The notes under the pieces: generated by a model
Told to the model about the DNA's origin: nothing
The model's database searches: none
The model's input: the letters and a program-made list of their open reading frames with translations, nothing else
NCBI GenBank assembly: GCA_023266575.1
Contig: JAHFPV010000011.1
Coordinates: forward strand, 84,763-148,762
DNA: 64,000 nucleotides
Direction: 5' to 3'
DNA from: Sphingobium sp.
GTDB lineage: Bacteria > Pseudomonadota > Alphaproteobacteria > Sphingomonadales > Sphingomonadaceae
In this document: positions 10,180 to 18,312 of the stretch, one piece after another
How positions within the stretch are numbered: position 1 is the first letter of the stretch
Layout: the number at the start of each line of letters is the position of its first letter
Translations under genes and position numbers: made by a program

Positions 10180-10998
10180 ATGAACCGTCTCGCCCGTGCC
10201 GGACTGCTGCTGACCGGCCTTGCCCTGCCTGCCCTGCCCCTGCTGGCCCAACATGCCGGCCATGGCGATCATGCCGCGCACAAGGCGGCAGACCCGATTG
10301 CCGCCGCCGTCGCCGCGCCCAGCCGCACGCCAACCAATGTCCTGCGCGACACATATCGCCACCCGGCAGAAACATTGGCCTTTTTCGGTGTGACACCGAC
10401 CCAGACTGTGGTGGAATATGCGCCAAGCGGCGGCTGGTACACCGAAATATTGGCGCCCTTGCTGCGCGATCAGGGCAAATTCTACGCGCTGCAACCCACC
10501 GGCCGATATCTGGACGGTTACAAGACATTCCTGGCCGCCAAGCCGACCGTCTATGACAAGGTGACGGTCGTTCCCTATCCCGAAGCGACCGCCGCCATCC
10601 CTGCCAACAGCGTGGACACGGTGCTGACCTTCCGCAATGTCCATAATATGGTGATGGGCGGCACGGAGGCGGCGACCTTCGCTGCCTTCTTTGCGATGCT
10701 CAAGCCCGGCGGTACGCTGGGCGTGGTTGATCATCGCCTGCCCGAAGGGCGCGACAGCGCGCTGGAAAAGACCAGCGGCTATCTCAAAGTCTCGACCATC
10801 CGCCGCATCGCTGAGGCCGCCGGTTTCACCTATGTCGGCGCGTCGGAAGTCAACGCCAATCCCAAGGATACGGCGGATTGGGCCAAGGGCGTATGGACCC
10901 TGCCCCCTGTGCTGACCAACAAGGATGTCGATCGCGACAAATATCTGGCGATCGGCGAAAGCGACCGCATGACGCTCAAATTCGTCAAGCCGCTGTAA
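10180..10998 (+). CDS. Exported class I methyltransferase-like protein
   Basis: 272 residues with a clear signal peptide (MNRLARAGLLLTGLALPALP, cleavage near LLAQ-HA) and then a His-rich stretch. The mature part has a methyltransferase-like fold: VVEYAPSGGWYTE at the motif I position, a VDTVLTFRNVHN segment and LKPGGTLGVVDHR. The canonical E/D-xGxGxG of motif I is altered to EYAPSGG. Exported proteins of this type occur in many proteobacteria and their substrate is unknown. A GAGAGGA Shine-Dalgarno precedes the ATG. Confidence 0.82.
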   Translation: MNRLARAGLLLTGLALPALPLLAQHAGHGDHAAHKAADPIAAAVAAPSRTPTNVLRDTYRHPAETLAFFGVTPTQTVVEYAPSGGWYTEILAPLLRDQGKFYALQPTGRYLDGYKTFLAAKPTVYDKVTVVPYPEATAAIPANSVDTVLTFRNVHNMVMGGTEAATFAAFFAMLKPGGTLGVVDHRLPEGRDSALEKTSGYLKVSTIRRIAEAAGFTYVGASEVNANPKDTADWAKGVWTLPPVLTNKDVDRDKYLAIGESDRMTLKFVKPL

Positions 10999-11006
10999 AT
11001 AGACCC

Positions 11007-11036
11007 AACCCGGTTGCGCCACGGCGCAACCGGGTT
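11007..11036 (+). terminator. Hairpin after the exported methyltransferase gene
   Basis: A perfect 12-bp GC-rich stem (11007-11018 with 11025-11036) has a 6-nt loop, starting 9 bp after the stop codon. There is no T tract, so it is a weak intrinsic terminator or an mRNA 3' stabiliser. Confidence 0.6.
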
Positions 11037-11047
11037 AAGGCGGAGCG

Positions 11048-11974
11048 GTGACGCCGTCCCCGCCCCAACCCCGACCGCATCGGCCGCTCTTTGCCATCGG
11101 GCTGCGGCTGACGGCCGTCATCTGTCTGTCGATCATGTTCGTGACCGTGCGGGTGGTCGATGGGCGTGGCGTGCATGTCGTCGAATCGCTTTTCTATCGC
11201 CAGGCGCTCGCCTTGCCCTTCGTGCTGGGCTGGGTGGCGATGGCCGATGGCCTCCGCACCGTGCGCACCAACCGCATCCGCGTCCATGCCAGCCGCATGA
11301 TGCTGGGGCTGAGCGGCATGTTGCTCAATTTCCTGTCCTATATCCTGCTATTACCGGCCGAAGCCGCAACGATCGGCTTTACCATGCCGATCTTCGGCAC
11401 GATCCTGTCGGCGCTGATCCTGCGGGAGGCGACGGGCATCCATCGCTGGGGGGCGGTGCTGATCGGCTTTGTCGGGGTGCTGGTGATGATCCGGCCCGAT
11501 GCCGGCCATTTCCCGCTACAGGGGGTCGCAGTCGCCATCGCCGCTGCTTTCGTGACGGCCAGCGTCAGCCTGGTGCTGCGCGAACTGGGCCGGACTGAAA
11601 GCGCGGGCGTGGTGGTGTTCTGGTTCACGACGCTGTCGATGATCCCGCTCGGCATCGCCATGCCCTTCTTCGCGCAAATGCACGATCCGGTCACCTGGGG
11701 GCTATTACTGCTGATCGGCCTGTTCGGCGGCATCGCGCAGCTTTGCCTGACCGCCGCGCTGCGCTGGGGGCCTGTGTCGGTGGTGCTGCCGATGGACTAT
11801 AGCGCGATCATCTGGACGACGCTGCTGGGCCTGGCGATCGGCGAACCATGGCCGCTGGCAACGACCTGGATCGGGGCAAGCCTGATCATCGCCAGCGGTC
11901 TCTATATTGCCTGGCGCGAACATGTCCGCGGCAAGGTGGCGCGGGTTAGGACAACAGCTCTGCATCCAGACTGA
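11048..11974 (+). CDS. EamA/DMT-family membrane transporter
   Basis: 308 residues starting with GTG at 11048, with GGAGCG just upstream. Ten predicted membrane helices form two EamA halves. The second half ends in the typical SxVLPMDYSAIIWTTLLG and GASLIIASGLYIAWRE. These drug/metabolite exporters move small metabolites across the inner membrane; the substrate cannot be read from sequence. The 3' end overlaps the convergent osmC-like gene by 29 bp. Confidence 0.88.
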   Translation: MTPSPPQPRPHRPLFAIGLRLTAVICLSIMFVTVRVVDGRGVHVVESLFYRQALALPFVLGWVAMADGLRTVRTNRIRVHASRMMLGLSGMLLNFLSYILLLPAEAATIGFTMPIFGTILSALILREATGIHRWGAVLIGFVGVLVMIRPDAGHFPLQGVAVAIAAAFVTASVSLVLRELGRTESAGVVVFWFTTLSMIPLGIAMPFFAQMHDPVTWGLLLLIGLFGGIAQLCLTAALRWGPVSVVLPMDYSAIIWTTLLGLAIGEPWPLATTWIGASLIIASGLYIAWREHVRGKVARVRTTALHPD

Positions 11975-12377
11975 TGTCGGCCTTCAGCAATTTGGAAATC
12001 GGGCAATTGGCCTTGGCCTTGCCCGCCAGATCCTGAAATGTCGCGTCATCCACGCCGGGAATGCTGGCCTTGAGCGTCAGGTGGCTTGCGGTGACGGCAA
12101 AACCATCGTCCAGCTTTTCAAGCGTGACGACCGCCTTCGTATCCATCTTGGATGCGGTCAGCCCGGCTTCACCCAGGATGAGCGACAGCGCCATGGTGAA
12201 GCAGGAGGCGTGGGCCGCGGCGATCAGTTCTTCGGGGTTGCTGCCCGGCACGCCTTCAAAACGCGTGGCAAATCCATAGGGATAGGCGTCCAGCGCGCCG
12301 CTCTGGGTCGATATCGCGCCCTTGCCGTCCTTCAGCCCGCCGCTCCACACCGCTGATCCGCTACGATTGATCTTCAT
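11946..12377 (-). CDS. OsmC-family peroxide-reducing protein
   Basis: 143 residues from the ATG at 12377 (AGGAGA 8 nt upstream; the longer frame has no such signal). Both redox Cys are present: AAHASCFTMALS near residue 57 and KANCPISKLL near 123. OsmC/Ohr proteins reduce organic hydroperoxides using thiols. The divergent neighbour is a PRC-barrel gene with a stress-sigma-type promoter in the shared 88-bp gap, which fits a stress role. Confidence 0.92.
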   Translation of the reverse strand: MKINRSGSAVWSGGLKDGKGAISTQSGALDAYPYGFATRFEGVPGSNPEELIAAAHASCFTMALSLILGEAGLTASKMDTKAVVTLEKLDDGFAVTASHLTLKASIPGVDDATFQDLAGKAKANCPISKLLKADISLDAELLS

Positions 12378-12404
12378 GACTCTATCTCCTGCTCTTGCCG
12401 ACAA

Positions 12405-12429
12405 GGAACCCGCAGGCACCCGCGTGGTT
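12405..12429 (+). promoter_or_regulatory. EcfG-type general stress promoter
   Basis: GGAAC (12405-12409), 16 bp, then GGTT (12426-12429). This is one base off the alphaproteobacterial general stress sigma factor consensus GGAAC-N16/17-CGTT. It lies about 37 bp upstream of the PRC-barrel ATG and reads toward it. Confidence 0.6.
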
Positions 12430-12465
12430 GCATCCTTATAATCCTTCTTGTGCAGGAGAGTGACA

Positions 12466-12831
12466 ATGTCTGACACGACACTTGAAAATCACGGCCAGCT
12501 AATCGCATCCGATCGGGTAGAAGGCACTGCTGTCTATAACCGGCAGGGCGAAAAGCTCGGCAAAATCTCCAACTTCATGGTCGACAAGGTTACGGGGCAG
12601 GTCCGTTATGCAGTGCTGTCCTTTGGCGGCTTTCTGGGCATGGGGCATGACCATTATCCCCTGCCCTGGTCGATGCTGAACTATGACACGCAGCAGGGCG
12701 GCTATGTGGTCGATCTGGACCGCAAGCTGCTGGATGAAGCGCCGCGCCACATGGCCGACGAACGTCCCGATTATAGCGATGGCTATGGCCGCAACGTCTA
12801 TCAATATTATGGTCTGATCTACCCCTGGTAA
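12466..12831 (+). CDS. PRC-barrel domain protein
   Basis: 121 residues from the ATG at 12466, which follows AGGAGAG. The PRC-barrel core covers about residues 10-90: LIASDRVEGTAVYNRQGEKLG, GKISNFMVDKVTGQV, YPLPWSMLNYD. The tail is Tyr-rich. PRC-barrels are small beta domains used in RNA processing and photosynthetic reaction centres. Stand-alone versions in sphingomonads are common general-stress genes of unknown mechanism. The EcfG-like promoter upstream supports stress induction. Confidence 0.88.
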   Translation: MSDTTLENHGQLIASDRVEGTAVYNRQGEKLGKISNFMVDKVTGQVRYAVLSFGGFLGMGHDHYPLPWSMLNYDTQQGGYVVDLDRKLLDEAPRHMADERPDYSDGYGRNVYQYYGLIYPW

Positions 12832-12985
12832 GGGCTGTCTGGTGGACGGGCGGTGGCGGCAAAGCCGCCTGCCCGCCTGCGCCTTCCGGTCGCCCAGATT
12901 TCGACACATTTTGTCGCTTGCCCATTGTCTACCATAAGAATAGAATTATCCTCATGTCCTGGATAGACAGGATGAGGATCAGACC

Positions 12986-13654
12986 ATGGAGCGATTCGGA
13001 TTTTCGGGTGACACGCGCCAGCCGGTCGTGCTGACCATCCCTGGCCTGAACAATAGCGGGCCGGGCCATTGGCAAAGCCTGTGGGAGGAAACACGCGGCG
13101 ATTGCGAGCGGGTTGATCTGGGCAGCTGGGCCAGCCCCAACCGCAATGCCTGGGTCACGCGGCTGGACGCAGCGATCCGCGCCGTCAACGGCCCGGTCAT
13201 CCTGGCCGCGCACAGCCTGGGCTGCATGGCCGTCGCCTGGTGGGGCGCGTTGCAGAGCCAGGCCTATGGCTGGCCCGTAACCGGCGCACTGCTGGTTGCG
13301 CCGCCCGATTGCGACCGGATGGAAACCCCCGAAACGATCGGCGGTTTTGGCCCTACTCCGCGTGCGCCGCTGCCCTTCCCGTCCATCCTGGTGGCCAGCC
13401 GGGACGACCCTTATATCTTCTTCGAGCGCGCCCACAGCGTCGGCAAATATTGGGGCAGCGAATTTATCGATGCTGGCCATGTCGGCCACATCAACGCCGA
13501 TTCGGGCCTTGGCGAATGGAGTTTTGGACAGGGGCTGCTCGAACGGCTGATCAACAATGCCCAGGAACAGGCGTCCGCCATGCGCCAGTCCCGTCCCGCC
13601 ATTCCGCTCGCGCGGCAAACGCTGACCTCTGCGGGCCTTCGCGCCCATTTGTGA
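12986..13654 (+). CDS. RBBP9/YdeN-family alpha/beta hydrolase
   Basis: 222 residues. It opens with the family signature TIPGLNNSGPGHWQSLWE. The likely triad is Ser in AAHSLGCMAV (near 75), Asp in ASRDDPY (near 136) and His in GHVGHINADSGLGEW (near 163). These are small serine hydrolases with poorly known natural substrates. The gene stands alone, with hairpins on the 3' side. Confidence 0.88.
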   Translation: MERFGFSGDTRQPVVLTIPGLNNSGPGHWQSLWEETRGDCERVDLGSWASPNRNAWVTRLDAAIRAVNGPVILAAHSLGCMAVAWWGALQSQAYGWPVTGALLVAPPDCDRMETPETIGGFGPTPRAPLPFPSILVASRDDPYIFFERAHSVGKYWGSEFIDAGHVGHINADSGLGEWSFGQGLLERLINNAQEQASAMRQSRPAIPLARQTLTSAGLRAHL

Positions 13655-13666
13655 TCATTGAACCCC

Positions 13667-13714
13667 AAGGGGCGCCACAAGAGAAACTTGAGCGCCCCTT
13701 ATATTTACTTTTTT
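13667..13714 (+). terminator. Terminator after the RBBP9-type hydrolase gene
   Basis: The 9-bp stem AAGGGGCGC / GCGCCCCTT (13667-13675 with 13692-13700) has a 16-nt loop and is followed by a T-rich stretch up to 13714. Confidence 0.65.
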
Positions 13715-13756
13715 GTCTATCAATCTAGTTGAGATAATGTGCGGAAAGAGGTACGC

Positions 13757-13945
13757 ATGACTGACACAAGACCAACTGACTTCCGCAACGGTCGCACCGA
13801 CGCACAACGGTCCGACATCACGATCAGCATCGACAAGGTGCGCGGCGTGTTGGCGGGCCTGAAATTCGGATCGATCACGCTGACCGTCCATGACGCCCGC
13901 GTGGTCCAGATCGATGTGACTGAAAAGACGCGCCTGACCAGCTGA
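13757..13945 (+). CDS. YezD-family (DUF2292) small protein
   Basis: 62 residues from the ATG at 13757, with AAAGAGG upstream; an in-frame ATG at 13739 is less likely. The core VRGVLAGLKFGSITLTVHDARVVQID matches the DUF2292/YezD family, short proteins often next to sulfur-assimilation genes. Here it precedes a TonB-dependent receptor, suggesting that the receptor may import a sulfur source (inference). An imperfect dyad at about 13717-13736 lies in the upstream AT-rich promoter region. Confidence 0.8.
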   Translation: MTDTRPTDFRNGRTDAQRSDITISIDKVRGVLAGLKFGSITLTVHDARVVQIDVTEKTRLTS

Positions 13946-13973
13946 CAGCGGAGGGCGAGTAAACGGGGCTACC

Positions 13974-14094
13974 GGGTCATCATGACCCATGCGGCAAAGG
14001 GGTGAGCCGCAAAATTGAGCGTCACCCTGAAAATACAGGCTTTGACCGGACCACCGGAAACGCCGCGATCGACTAAACACCGGACCGCCGGAAA
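13974..14094 (+). promoter_or_regulatory. Structured mRNA leader of the TonB receptor (candidate riboswitch)
   Basis: The 160-bp gap before the receptor gene can form several elements. First is a 7-bp hairpin, GGGTCAT/ATGACCC (13974-13980 with 13982-13988; the 1-nt loop must open by a pair or two). Second is a stem GCGGC/GCCGC (13991-13995 with 14006-14010), whose loop bases GGGTGA (14000-14005) can pair with TCACCC at 14022-14027, forming an H-type pseudoknot. Two 16-bp direct repeats (14045-14060 and 14079-14094, one mismatch) follow. No known riboswitch class was recognised. Confidence 0.4.
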
Positions 14095-14106
14095 AAGGGG
14101 ACCAAT

Positions 14107-16566
14107 ATGATTGCGCGTTTTCTGTTGCTTGCCAGCGTGGCAAGCGCTTCCTTCATCACGCCTGCCGCCTTTGCGCAGGACGCAACGCCGCAGCCGGTCG
14201 ACCCGGCCGCCGAAACGCAGAACCCGCGCAGCGACGTCATCGTCGTGACCGCCCGCCGCCGTCAGGAAACCGCGCAGGAAGTGCCACTGGCCATTTCAGT
14301 GGTCCGTGGCGACAGCATCGAAGCGACCGGCAATTTCAACATCGTCAAGCTGCAACAACTCGCACCGACGCTGCAGGTCTATACGACCAACCCGCGCAAC
14401 ACGTCGGTCAACATTCGCGGCCTGGGCGTGCCATTCGGCCTGACCAGCGACGGCTTTGAACAGGGCGTCGGCATCTATGTCGACGACGTGTATAACAGCC
14501 GCGTTGCCGCTGCGACCTTCGACTTCCTCGACGTCGCGCAGGTCGAAGTGCTGCGCGGGCCACAGGGCACGCTCTATGGCAAGAACACCACGGCAGGCGC
14601 GATCAACATCACGACCAACCAGCCGACCTTCAATTTTGAGGGCCGCGCCGAACTGACCGTCGGCAACCTCAACCTCAAACAGGCAAAGGCCGCTGTTTCC
14701 GGTCCTCTGTCCGACACGGTCGCCGTGCGCATTGCCATGGCATCGACCAGCCGTCGCGGCACGCTCTACAATGTGACAAGCCAGCGCTGGATCAACGAAC
14801 AGGACAATCTTGGCCTCCGCGGCCAGTTGCTGTTCAAGCCGAGCGAGGATTTCAGCATCACCCTTTCGGGCGATTACAGCAAGCAGGACCCCGAATGCTG
14901 CGGCACCACTTTCGTGCGCGTCGGCAAAACGCAGCGCCCGCTCAATCGCCAATATGACGCGCTGGCCGCTGCGCAAAATTATGTCGTCCCCAGCCGCAAT
15001 CCCTATGACCGGCTGACTGATCTGGACAGCAACCTGAACGCGGGCAACAAGATTGGCGGCGTGTCGGCCAAGATCAAATGGGATGTCGGCCCCGGCACGC
15101 TGACGTCGGTCACGGCCTGGCGTTTCTGGGACTGGAAGCCGGAAAATGACCGCGACTTTACTGGCCTGTCGATCGTCTCGAAATCGCAGAACCCCTCGCA
15201 GCAGGACCAGTATAGCCAGGAATTTCGCTATAATTACGAAAGCCAGGATGTCGATTTCGTCCTCGGCTTGTTCGGCTTCAAGCAGCGGATCGACACTCAG
15301 GGCACCGAACAGCAGGGCAGCGCCGCTGCGAAATGGAGCCTGGCACCATCGACCGATCCGGCCAATCCCGCCAATATCCCGGCTACGCTGGCAGGCCTGA
15401 CCGCCAGCAATACCCAATATCTTAAGGCCGACAGTGCCGCTCTGTTCGGTCAGCTGAGCTGGAAAGTGACGGACGCGCTGACGATCCAGCCGGGCCTGCG
15501 CCTGAACTATGACAAGAAATCGGGCTTTTATCAGCGCGTTGTCACCAACGCCCAGGGTCAGGCCATCAGCTGCACCACCGTTGCTGAACCGGGGACCATC
15601 AAGGGTACGACCCAGCAATGCGGCGTCTATCAGCCGCAGGTCAGCGCGCCGTCCGACAGCGCATGGAATTTCACCTACGACTTCAACATCAATTACAAGA
15701 TCGCCCGCGACGTGCTGGCCTATGCGACCTATGCCAAGAGCTTCAAGACGCTGGGGATCAACCAGAACGGCCTGCCGCTCAACGCCGACAATACGGTCAA
15801 TTATGACGCCAGCACGGTAAAGCCGGAATCGGTCAACCATTATGAAATCGGCCTCAAGACCCAGTTCTTCGATCGCCGGGCGACCTTCAACCTCACCGCT
15901 TTCCGCACCGACATCAAGAATTTCCAGGCAACGGTGAATGGCGGCCAGTTCGGCACGGTGCGCGGCTACCTCGCCAATGCGGGCAAGGTCCGGTCGCAGA
16001 GGATCGAGGCGGATTTCAAGATCGTCGCCAGCGATCGCTTCACCGCCTATGCCAATGGTGCCTATACCGACGCCAAATATAAGAAGTTCGTGGACGCGCC
16101 CTGCCCGCCCGAACTGTCGGGCGGCACGTTCCAGGCGGCCAATGCGACGCCGGATTATTCGCAGCCGGGCGTGCCGGGTGCACTTAGCCCGCGCCAGTGC
16201 GACATTTCGGGTCAGGATCTACCCGGCGTGTCCAAATGGGCCTTCTCCTATGGCGCGGAGATCAACCAGCCGGTCACGCTGCTGGCGAAGGAAGGACAGG
16301 TCTATTTCGGCGTTGACGGCAATTACCGTTCGCACTGGAACAGCAACGCCTCGCCCTCGATCTACACCAATGTGAAGGGCTATGCCCTGACCAACATCCG
16401 CGCCGGTTTCCGGGGCGAAGGGTTCGACGTATTCGGCTGGGTCCGCAACGCGCTGGACGTCGATTATATCGAAACCCTCCAGGTCGCACCCGGCAACACC
16501 GGCCTGATCGCCGGCCAGCCCGGCGATCCGCAAACCTGGGGCGGCACGATCAAATTCAGCTTCTGA
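14107..16566 (+). CDS. TonB-dependent outer-membrane receptor
   Basis: 819 residues with a signal peptide ending near AFAQD (residue 24), a TonB box DVIVVTARRR near 43, and a plug domain with VNIRGLGVPFG and VEVLRGPQGTLYGKNTTAGAIN. A 22-strand barrel ends in IKFSF with the C-terminal Phe. It imports a scarce ligand across the outer membrane using TonB-ExbBD energy. The AAGGGG Shine-Dalgarno is close to the direct repeats of the leader. The ligand is unknown; the YezD neighbour hints at a sulfur compound. Confidence 0.95.
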   Translation: MIARFLLLASVASASFITPAAFAQDATPQPVDPAAETQNPRSDVIVVTARRRQETAQEVPLAISVVRGDSIEATGNFNIVKLQQLAPTLQVYTTNPRNTSVNIRGLGVPFGLTSDGFEQGVGIYVDDVYNSRVAAATFDFLDVAQVEVLRGPQGTLYGKNTTAGAINITTNQPTFNFEGRAELTVGNLNLKQAKAAVSGPLSDTVAVRIAMASTSRRGTLYNVTSQRWINEQDNLGLRGQLLFKPSEDFSITLSGDYSKQDPECCGTTFVRVGKTQRPLNRQYDALAAAQNYVVPSRNPYDRLTDLDSNLNAGNKIGGVSAKIKWDVGPGTLTSVTAWRFWDWKPENDRDFTGLSIVSKSQNPSQQDQYSQEFRYNYESQDVDFVLGLFGFKQRIDTQGTEQQGSAAAKWSLAPSTDPANPANIPATLAGLTASNTQYLKADSAALFGQLSWKVTDALTIQPGLRLNYDKKSGFYQRVVTNAQGQAISCTTVAEPGTIKGTTQQCGVYQPQVSAPSDSAWNFTYDFNINYKIARDVLAYATYAKSFKTLGINQNGLPLNADNTVNYDASTVKPESVNHYEIGLKTQFFDRRATFNLTAFRTDIKNFQATVNGGQFGTVRGYLANAGKVRSQRIEADFKIVASDRFTAYANGAYTDAKYKKFVDAPCPPELSGGTFQAANATPDYSQPGVPGALSPRQCDISGQDLPGVSKWAFSYGAEINQPVTLLAKEGQVYFGVDGNYRSHWNSNASPSIYTNVKGYALTNIRAGFRGEGFDVFGWVRNALDVDYIETLQVAPGNTGLIAGQPGDPQTWGGTIKFSF

Positions 16567-16584
16567 TCCATCTCACCCCGCCAG

Positions 16585-16618
16585 TGGGCGGAGCGGCACG
16601 ACCATGCCACTCCGCCCA
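16585..16618 (+). terminator. Hairpin after the TonB receptor gene
   Basis: TGGGCGGAG / CTCCGCCCA (16585-16593 with 16610-16618), plus an additional interrupted inner stem. It lies 19 bp after the stop codon and has no strong T tract. Confidence 0.5.
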
Positions 16619-16664
16619 TTGCTGGCCATTTGCGCCGGGGGTTCGGCTGGGCTAGAGCCTGCCC

Positions 16665-17537
16665 ATGTCTACGACCTTCACCCTCGACACGTCGACCAGC
16701 CGCGCCAATCCCACCCCTGCGCCGATGAAGCGCCTGACCGTGCCCGCCATCCAGCGGCGCAAATTTGAGGGGAAAACAGCCGAGCCGCTGGTGATGCTGA
16801 CCGCCTACACCGCGCGGCAGGCGCAATTGCTCGATCCTCATTGCGACATGCTGCTGGTCGGCGATTCGCTGGGACAGGTGATTTACGGCCTGCCCTCCAC
16901 CCTGGCCGTCACGCTCGACATGATGTGCGCCCATGGCGCGGCGGTGGTACGGGGCAGCTATCATAGCGTCGTCGTGGTCGACATGCCGTTCGGCAGCTAT
17001 GAAGCCTCCCCGCAGCAGGCCTTCGCCAGCGCCAGCCGCATCATGGCGGAAACCGGCGCGGCGGCGGTGAAACTGGAAGGCGGGCAGGTGATGGCGGAAA
17101 CGATCGCGTTCCTCAGCCAGCGCGGCATCCCGGTCATGGCCCATGTCGGCCTGACCCCGCAGGCGGTCAATGCGCTCGGCGGCTATGGCGCGCGGGGCAA
17201 AAGCCAGGAGGAACATGCCAAGATCATGGCCGATGCCCGTGCCGTGGCGCAGGCGGGCGCCTTTGCCCTGGTGCTGGAAGGCGTGATGGAGGAACTTGCC
17301 GTCGCCATCACCGACAGCGTCGATGTGCCGGTGATCGGCATTGGCGCATCGGCCCATTGCGACGGGCAGGTGCTGGTGACCGAAGATATGCTGGGCATGT
17401 TCGAACGGGTGCCGCGCTTCGTCAAACGCTTCGACAATATCGCCGAAACCATTGCCAGTGCAGCAGAGCGTTATGCCGCCGATGTGCGGGCGCGCAGCTT
17501 TCCGACCGAAGAACAGGTGTATCGCCCGAAAAAGTGA
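16665..17537 (+). CDS. panB: 3-methyl-2-oxobutanoate hydroxymethyltransferase
   Basis: 290 residues. PanB transfers a hydroxymethyl group from methylene-tetrahydrofolate to 2-oxoisovalerate, giving ketopantoate for pantothenate and CoA. Seen in sequence: [24 protein letters not shown] (metal-binding region), [34 protein letters not shown] and [15 protein letters not shown]. Length is slightly above the usual 260-270 because of an N-terminal 25-residue extension; a later start at the Met before KRLTVPAIQ is possible. Confidence 0.97.
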   Translation: MSTTFTLDTSTSRANPTPAPMKRLTVPAIQRRKFEGKTAEPLVMLTAYTARQAQLLDPHCDMLLVGDSLGQVIYGLPSTLAVTLDMMCAHGAAVVRGSYHSVVVVDMPFGSYEASPQQAFASASRIMAETGAAAVKLEGGQVMAETIAFLSQRGIPVMAHVGLTPQAVNALGGYGARGKSQEEHAKIMADARAVAQAGAFALVLEGVMEELAVAITDSVDVPVIGIGASAHCDGQVLVTEDMLGMFERVPRFVKRFDNIAETIASAAERYAADVRARSFPTEEQVYRPKK

Positions 17538-17613
17538 TTTGCCTGTGGCATAAGCGCCGCTATTGATCGCGCCTTCTGCCCATCTGTTTCTGATCCATGT
17601 CCCGGAGAATATC

Positions 17614-18312
17614 GTGGCCCTGACGCCGCAAAATAGCGAAGCCTTCATGCGTGAAGTCGATGAAGCGGTCCGTCAGGACCAGCTTTTGACCGTGTGGCAG
17701 CGCTATGGGCGCTGGATATTGGTCGCGGTCGTCGTCGGCCTGGCGGCCTTTGGCGGCTGGCTCTACTGGCAGCATCATAGCAAGACCCAATCGGAAGCCG
17801 TGTCGGAACAGATGGACGCCGTGCTGGCGACCGCCACCGGCGGCGGCACCCCCGATGCCAAGCAACTGGACGCACTGACCAAGGCCGACCAGCCGGGCTA
17901 TCGCGCGTCCGCCCTGCTGGTGCAAGCCGGCACCGCATCGCGCAAGGGCGACGCCAAGGGCGCCATCGCGCTCTATGGCGCGATGGTCGCGGATACCGGG
18001 CTGGACCAGCCCTATCGCGATCTGGCGCTGATCCGCCAGACCGCGCTGCAATTTGAAACGCTAAAGCCGCAGCAAATCGTCGATCGCCTGAAACCGCTGG
18101 CGATCGAGGGTGCGCCCTGGTTCGGCAGCGCTGGCGAGCTGGTCGCCATCTCTTATATGAAAATGGGCAAAAACGACCTTGCCGGGCCGCTTTTCGCCGG
18201 AATCGCCAAGGATGCCAATGTGCCCCAGTCGATCCGTTCACGCGCGCGACAGATGGCAGGTTTATTGGGGATCGACGCGGTTGAATTGCCCGCTGATCCG
18301 GCACAGGGATGA
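17614..18312 (+). CDS. YfgM-like membrane-anchored TPR protein
   Basis: 232 residues from the GTG at 17614 (GGAG 6 nt upstream). A cytoplasmic N-terminus (SEAFMREVDEAVRQDQLLTVWQR) precedes one membrane helix near residues 31-52 and a periplasmic TPR-like domain. This is the tetratricopeptide DUF2133/YfgM family, which in E. coli is an ancillary SecYEG subunit passing proteins to periplasmic chaperones. The gene is followed directly by bamB (ATGA overlap) and then der, the same order as in E. coli. Confidence 0.88.
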   Translation: MALTPQNSEAFMREVDEAVRQDQLLTVWQRYGRWILVAVVVGLAAFGGWLYWQHHSKTQSEAVSEQMDAVLATATGGGTPDAKQLDALTKADQPGYRASALLVQAGTASRKGDAKGAIALYGAMVADTGLDQPYRDLALIRQTALQFETLKPQQIVDRLKPLAIEGAPWFGSAGELVAISYMKMGKNDLAGPLFAGIAKDANVPQSIRSRARQMAGLLGIDAVELPADPAQG

